Shown here: piece after piece, positions 55,171-57,263 of the stretch | Layout: every line of letters begins with the position of its first letter | Position numbering within the stretch: position 1 is the first letter of the stretch | From: Desulfuromonadales bacterium | GTDB taxonomy: Bacteria > Desulfobacterota > Desulfuromonadia > Desulfuromonadales > JACZKF01 | Assembly: GCA_029289095.1 (NCBI GenBank) | Contig: JARFUG010000013.1 | Location: 5,828 to 63,090 of the forward strand | Reading direction: 5' to 3' | DNA: 57,263 nucleotides | Made by a program: the position numbers and the translations under genes | The notes under the pieces: model-generated | Told to the model about the DNA's origin: nothing | What the model saw: the letters and a program-made list of their open reading frames with translations, nothing else | Database searches by the model: none

Positions 55171-55243
55171 GAACGACTGCAAGGAGTTGGGCGAGAGATG
55201 CTTTTACGGTTCTTTGAATGGCCCGGGGAGAAAAGGAATAAAC

Positions 55244-55798
55244 ATGCCTGTTTTGCGCCAGATCGCCCAGTTGGGCCATCCGGTCCTTCGAGAGAACGTC
55301 CGCCCCGTCGAGGACCCCTCAGATCCGGCCGTTCAGGCCCTCATCGATGACATGATCGCCACCGCCGCCGACGCCTCCGGCGTTGGGATCGCCGCCCCGC
55401 AGGTCTACCTGTCCCTGTCCCTTTTCATTGTCGCCTCACGCCCAAACCCCCGCTACCCGGAAGCTCCAGCGATGTCACCGTCAGCGGTGATCAACCCGGA
55501 GATCCTTTGGCGCTCGGACGACCTCGTAAAAGGATGGGAGGGGTGCCTGAGCATCCCCGGGCTGCGAGGCCCCGTTTCACGTCACCGTAGAATCGGCGTG
55601 CGATACCTCGACCGGGAGGGCCGCTTGCGCGAAGAAGAGCACGCCGATTTCATTGCCCGCATATTCCAGCACGAGTTCGATCATATCCAGGGCGTTCTCT
55701 TCATCGACCGGGTGGAAGACACCCGTGAACTGGCCACGGAGAAGGAGTATGTGAGGATCGTGATGGGGGATCAGGAGTTGGGAGTCAGGAGTAAGTAG
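55244..55798 (+). CDS. def: Peptide deformylase
   Basis: A 184-residue deformylase. Motif 1 GVGIAAPQV is at 47-53, motif 2 EGCLSIPG with metal ligand C101, and motif 3 HEFDH at 143-147 in QHEFDHIQG. It removes the formyl group from nascent chains. ATG 55244 follows AAAAGGA; the upstream open frame is repeat DNA. The last residues (DQELGVRSK) are coded by a GGAGTTGGGAGTCAGGAGT-like stretch of the repeat class seen elsewhere in the window. Confidence 0.96.
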   Translation: MPVLRQIAQLGHPVLRENVRPVEDPSDPAVQALIDDMIATAADASGVGIAAPQVYLSLSLFIVASRPNPRYPEAPAMSPSAVINPEILWRSDDLVKGWEGCLSIPGLRGPVSRHRRIGVRYLDREGRLREEEHADFIARIFQHEFDHIQGVLFIDRVEDTRELATEKEYVRIVMGDQELGVRSK

Positions 55799-55824
55799 CT
55801 GGTAGAATTTCCCAACTTCTGCTC

Positions 55825-56472
55825 TCAAAAATCAATACGCGCTCCGAGCAGTACCGTGTGATTGTCGTACCTCGATTTGAACCGCTCGCCGTCTGCACCG
55901 GTGAAGCGCAAATCAACGGTGGAGAAGTAGCGATATCCGAGGTCCAAGGCGAGAAAGCGCCCCAACTGCCAGCCGAATCCGCCGCCGACCTGCCAGGCGA
56001 AGACAGTATTCGAGTCGTCGAACAAAAGAACCTCTCCGAAGCGGACCTGATCGATCTCAACGCGAGCCAGGCCGATACCGCCCCCCACGTAGGGGATCAG
56101 AGGGAGGACTTCGCGGTATTCGCCGAAGGTGTTGAGCATGAGACTGGCTACCCGCATATCCCCTTGCGTCGGTAGCGCAGTTTGAGTGAACTCGACCTCG
56201 TCAAGTCTGTTGCTGCGATATGCGGCTTCGATTTCGACACGACCGATACCGATGTTTGGGTAGTTTTCTCTCAAATCATAGCCAAGTGTGACTGCAGCCG
56301 CATAGCCTGTCTTGAAGTCGAAATTGAAAGATCCGGTTGCACCGTCGTTTTTTGCTCCGTCTACCAGAGACAACCCTCCATAAAGGCCGAGATACGCTCC
56401 ACCCTCAGCGGCATGGAGATCGGGGGCGGCGAGAGCGAGAAGCAAACAGGTGCAGATGACAATTCGTTTCAT
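55825..56472 (-). CDS. Outer-membrane beta-barrel protein (OmpW/OmpA-like porin fold)
   Basis: A 215-residue exported protein. The signal peptide is RIVICTCLLLALAAPDLHA, cut before AEGGAY. Alternating hydrophobic strands (YLGLYGGLSLVDG, YAAAVTLGYDL, IPYVGGGIGLARV, FAWQVGGGFGWQLG, LALDLGYRYF) and a C-terminal HTVLLGARIDF ending in Phe are typical of an eight-stranded outer-membrane barrel. The precise ligand or role is unknown. It lies 21 bases downstream of the Ig-like protein gene and may share its transcript. Confidence 0.88.
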   Translation of the reverse strand: MKRIVICTCLLLALAAPDLHAAEGGAYLGLYGGLSLVDGAKNDGATGSFNFDFKTGYAAAVTLGYDLRENYPNIGIGRVEIEAAYRSNRLDEVEFTQTALPTQGDMRVASLMLNTFGEYREVLPLIPYVGGGIGLARVEIDQVRFGEVLLFDDSNTVFAWQVGGGFGWQLGRFLALDLGYRYFSTVDLRFTGADGERFKSRYDNHTVLLGARIDF

Positions 56473-56493
56473 TTCATTGCGCTCCTAAGCGGT

Positions 56494-57263
56494 TTATTCA
56501 ACAAATACTTGAAAGTCTGCAAAGATTCCGCTCCGAACCGCTCGCACAGTAGCGAAGCCGGGAAATTCTCCAGTGACGACACCTTTTTCTCCCTCTTGGT
56601 TGCTAACTGAGGCGACTGCGGGATTGACCTGGACAGACCACTCAGCTTGCTGGGTAATGACCATAGTGAGATTATCTGAAAAGTTCCCGGTAGCGATCAA
56701 TCGAATAGTCTGGCCAACACCAACCACAGGAGCACCCTCCTCGGCGACAGAAATCGTAATCGATTCGAGAGTTGCGACTGTGACGGGAATCGAGGATGTG
56801 TGGCTGTTTCGAGTGGCGGTAATGGTTGTTTCGCCGGAAGCTAAAGCAGTAACTACGCCAGTTTCTGAAATTGTTGCGATTTGATTTCCTGAGGACGACC
56901 ATTGGACCTGATTGGTGATATTCATGACGGTATCGTCCGAGAAAAATCCGTTTGCCCTCAACTGAAAAGTGTCGGTCGGGGCGAGGACCACCTCTTCAGG
57001 CTCAATAGCAATGCTTTCAAGAACGGCACCTTTCACAGTCAGGAGAGCTTCTCCAACAGTCTCCTGAAACGTAGCCAGGATACTGGTGATGCCGGGCGTG
57101 ACCCCTCTTGCGATACCATCAGCATCAATTGTGGCAATATTCGTATCATTGGAACTCCACACCACAGTCCGACTCAGTTCCTGGACGGTTTGGTCGCTGA
57201 AGGTTCCAATGGCCCTGAACGCCAGGGTCATTCCAAGGGGCAACTCGGCGGCAGCCGGATCGA
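56494..57263 (-). CDS. Bacterial Ig-like (Big_2) repeat protein, 5' end beyond window
   Basis: At least 255 residues read from the right edge without a stop. Three Ig-like domains of about 80 residues recur. They share the pattern LPLGMTLAFRAIGTFSDQTV, VVWSSNDTNIATIDADGIARG and ITSILATF; the second (LAPTDTFQLRANGFFSDDTV) and third (VGVGQTIRLIATGNFSDN) copies are increasingly diverged. Big_2 domains occur in surface and secreted adhesin-like proteins. The N-terminus and any signal or anchor are outside the window. The third domain ends in the terminal VFVE. Confidence 0.88.
   Translation of the reverse strand, partial: DPAAAELPLGMTLAFRAIGTFSDQTVQELSRTVVWSSNDTNIATIDADGIARGVTPGITSILATFQETVGEALLTVKGAVLESIAIEPEEVVLAPTDTFQLRANGFFSDDTVMNITNQVQWSSSGNQIATISETGVVTALASGETTITATRNSHTSSIPVTVATLESITISVAEEGAPVVGVGQTIRLIATGNFSDNLTMVITQQAEWSVQVNPAVASVSNQEGEKGVVTGEFPGFATVRAVRSGIFADFQVFVE

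Overview
The window is GC-rich, densely coded Gram-negative DNA. Gene content and order point to a deltaproteobacterium of the Desulfuromonadales/Geobacterales type: a nusA-ylxR-infB-DUF503-rbfA-nrnA-truB-rpsO-pnp-M16 peptidase-dut block, a gap-pgk-tpiA-secG-tRNA-Leu unit, a small lipid-anchored triheme c-type cytochrome, an outer-membrane beta-barrel protein, and a PyrR-controlled pyrimidine operon. That assignment rests on protein resemblance and gene order; no 16S gene is present. No phage, integrated plasmid or CRISPR array is visible.

Layout. 1-10.8 kb: translation initiation, ribosome maturation and RNA decay (end of nusA, ylxR/L7Ae fusion, infB, DUF503, rbfA, nrnA, truB, rpsO, pnp), an M16 peptidase, dut and DUF493. 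10.8-14.8 kb: a YrdC-family gene, a PDZ protein, an unknown protein with a Cys tail, htpX, a 56-residue lipoprotein and a glycerate kinase. 14.9-16.9 kb: an MNT-HEPN toxin-antitoxin pair lies between a truncated and an intact copy of one hydrolase gene. 16.9-21.0 kb (minus strand): gap, pgk, tpiA, secG, tRNA-Leu. 21.2-24.1 kb: a WalK-like sensor kinase followed by a YycJ/WalJ-like hydrolase. 24.2-31.8 kb: purB, purSL, purQ, purF, pyrE. 31.9-34.1 kb (minus): nadB, chorismate mutase and a stand-alone ferredoxin-like domain of the DAHP-synthase type. 34.2-40.2 kb: lytic transglycosylase, pgsA, tRNA-Gly, then a tight five-gene cluster (thioesterase, gamma-glutamyltransferase, amidoligase, class I glutamine amidotransferase-like peptidase, thioesterase). 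40.2-41.0 kb (minus): triheme lipoprotein and a Pro/Gln lipoprotein. 41.3-43.7 kb: lepA-lepB. 43.9-51.5 kb: PyrR attenuator leader, pyrR-pyrB-pyrC-carA-carB. 51.5-55.8 kb: greA, DUF1858, recG, a Cys-rich mini-protein and def. 55.8 kb to the edge (minus): beta-barrel protein and a truncated bacterial Ig-like protein.

How the genes fit together. The pur and pyr clusters cover several steps of de novo nucleotide synthesis (PurF, PurSLQ, PurB; CarAB, PyrB, PyrC, PyrE), with PyrR regulation read directly from the leader sequence. The amidoligase, C26-type hydrolase and gamma-glutamyltransferase could make, cut and recycle a gamma-glutamyl or related amide-linked product, but the substrate is unknown.

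The most unusual layer is non-coding. At least nine intergenic sites carry imperfect inverted repeats whose arms are runs of short degenerate repeats (GTGAGGA-like, TTCAAGG-like, AGGAGCC-like, GAGGCGCAGAG-like). Some run into neighbouring reading frames and supply the start of recG and the ends of carA and def. There is also a MITE-like element behind purQ with perfect 18-bp terminal repeats and an 11-bp target duplication, and a second palindromic element next to tRNA-Leu.
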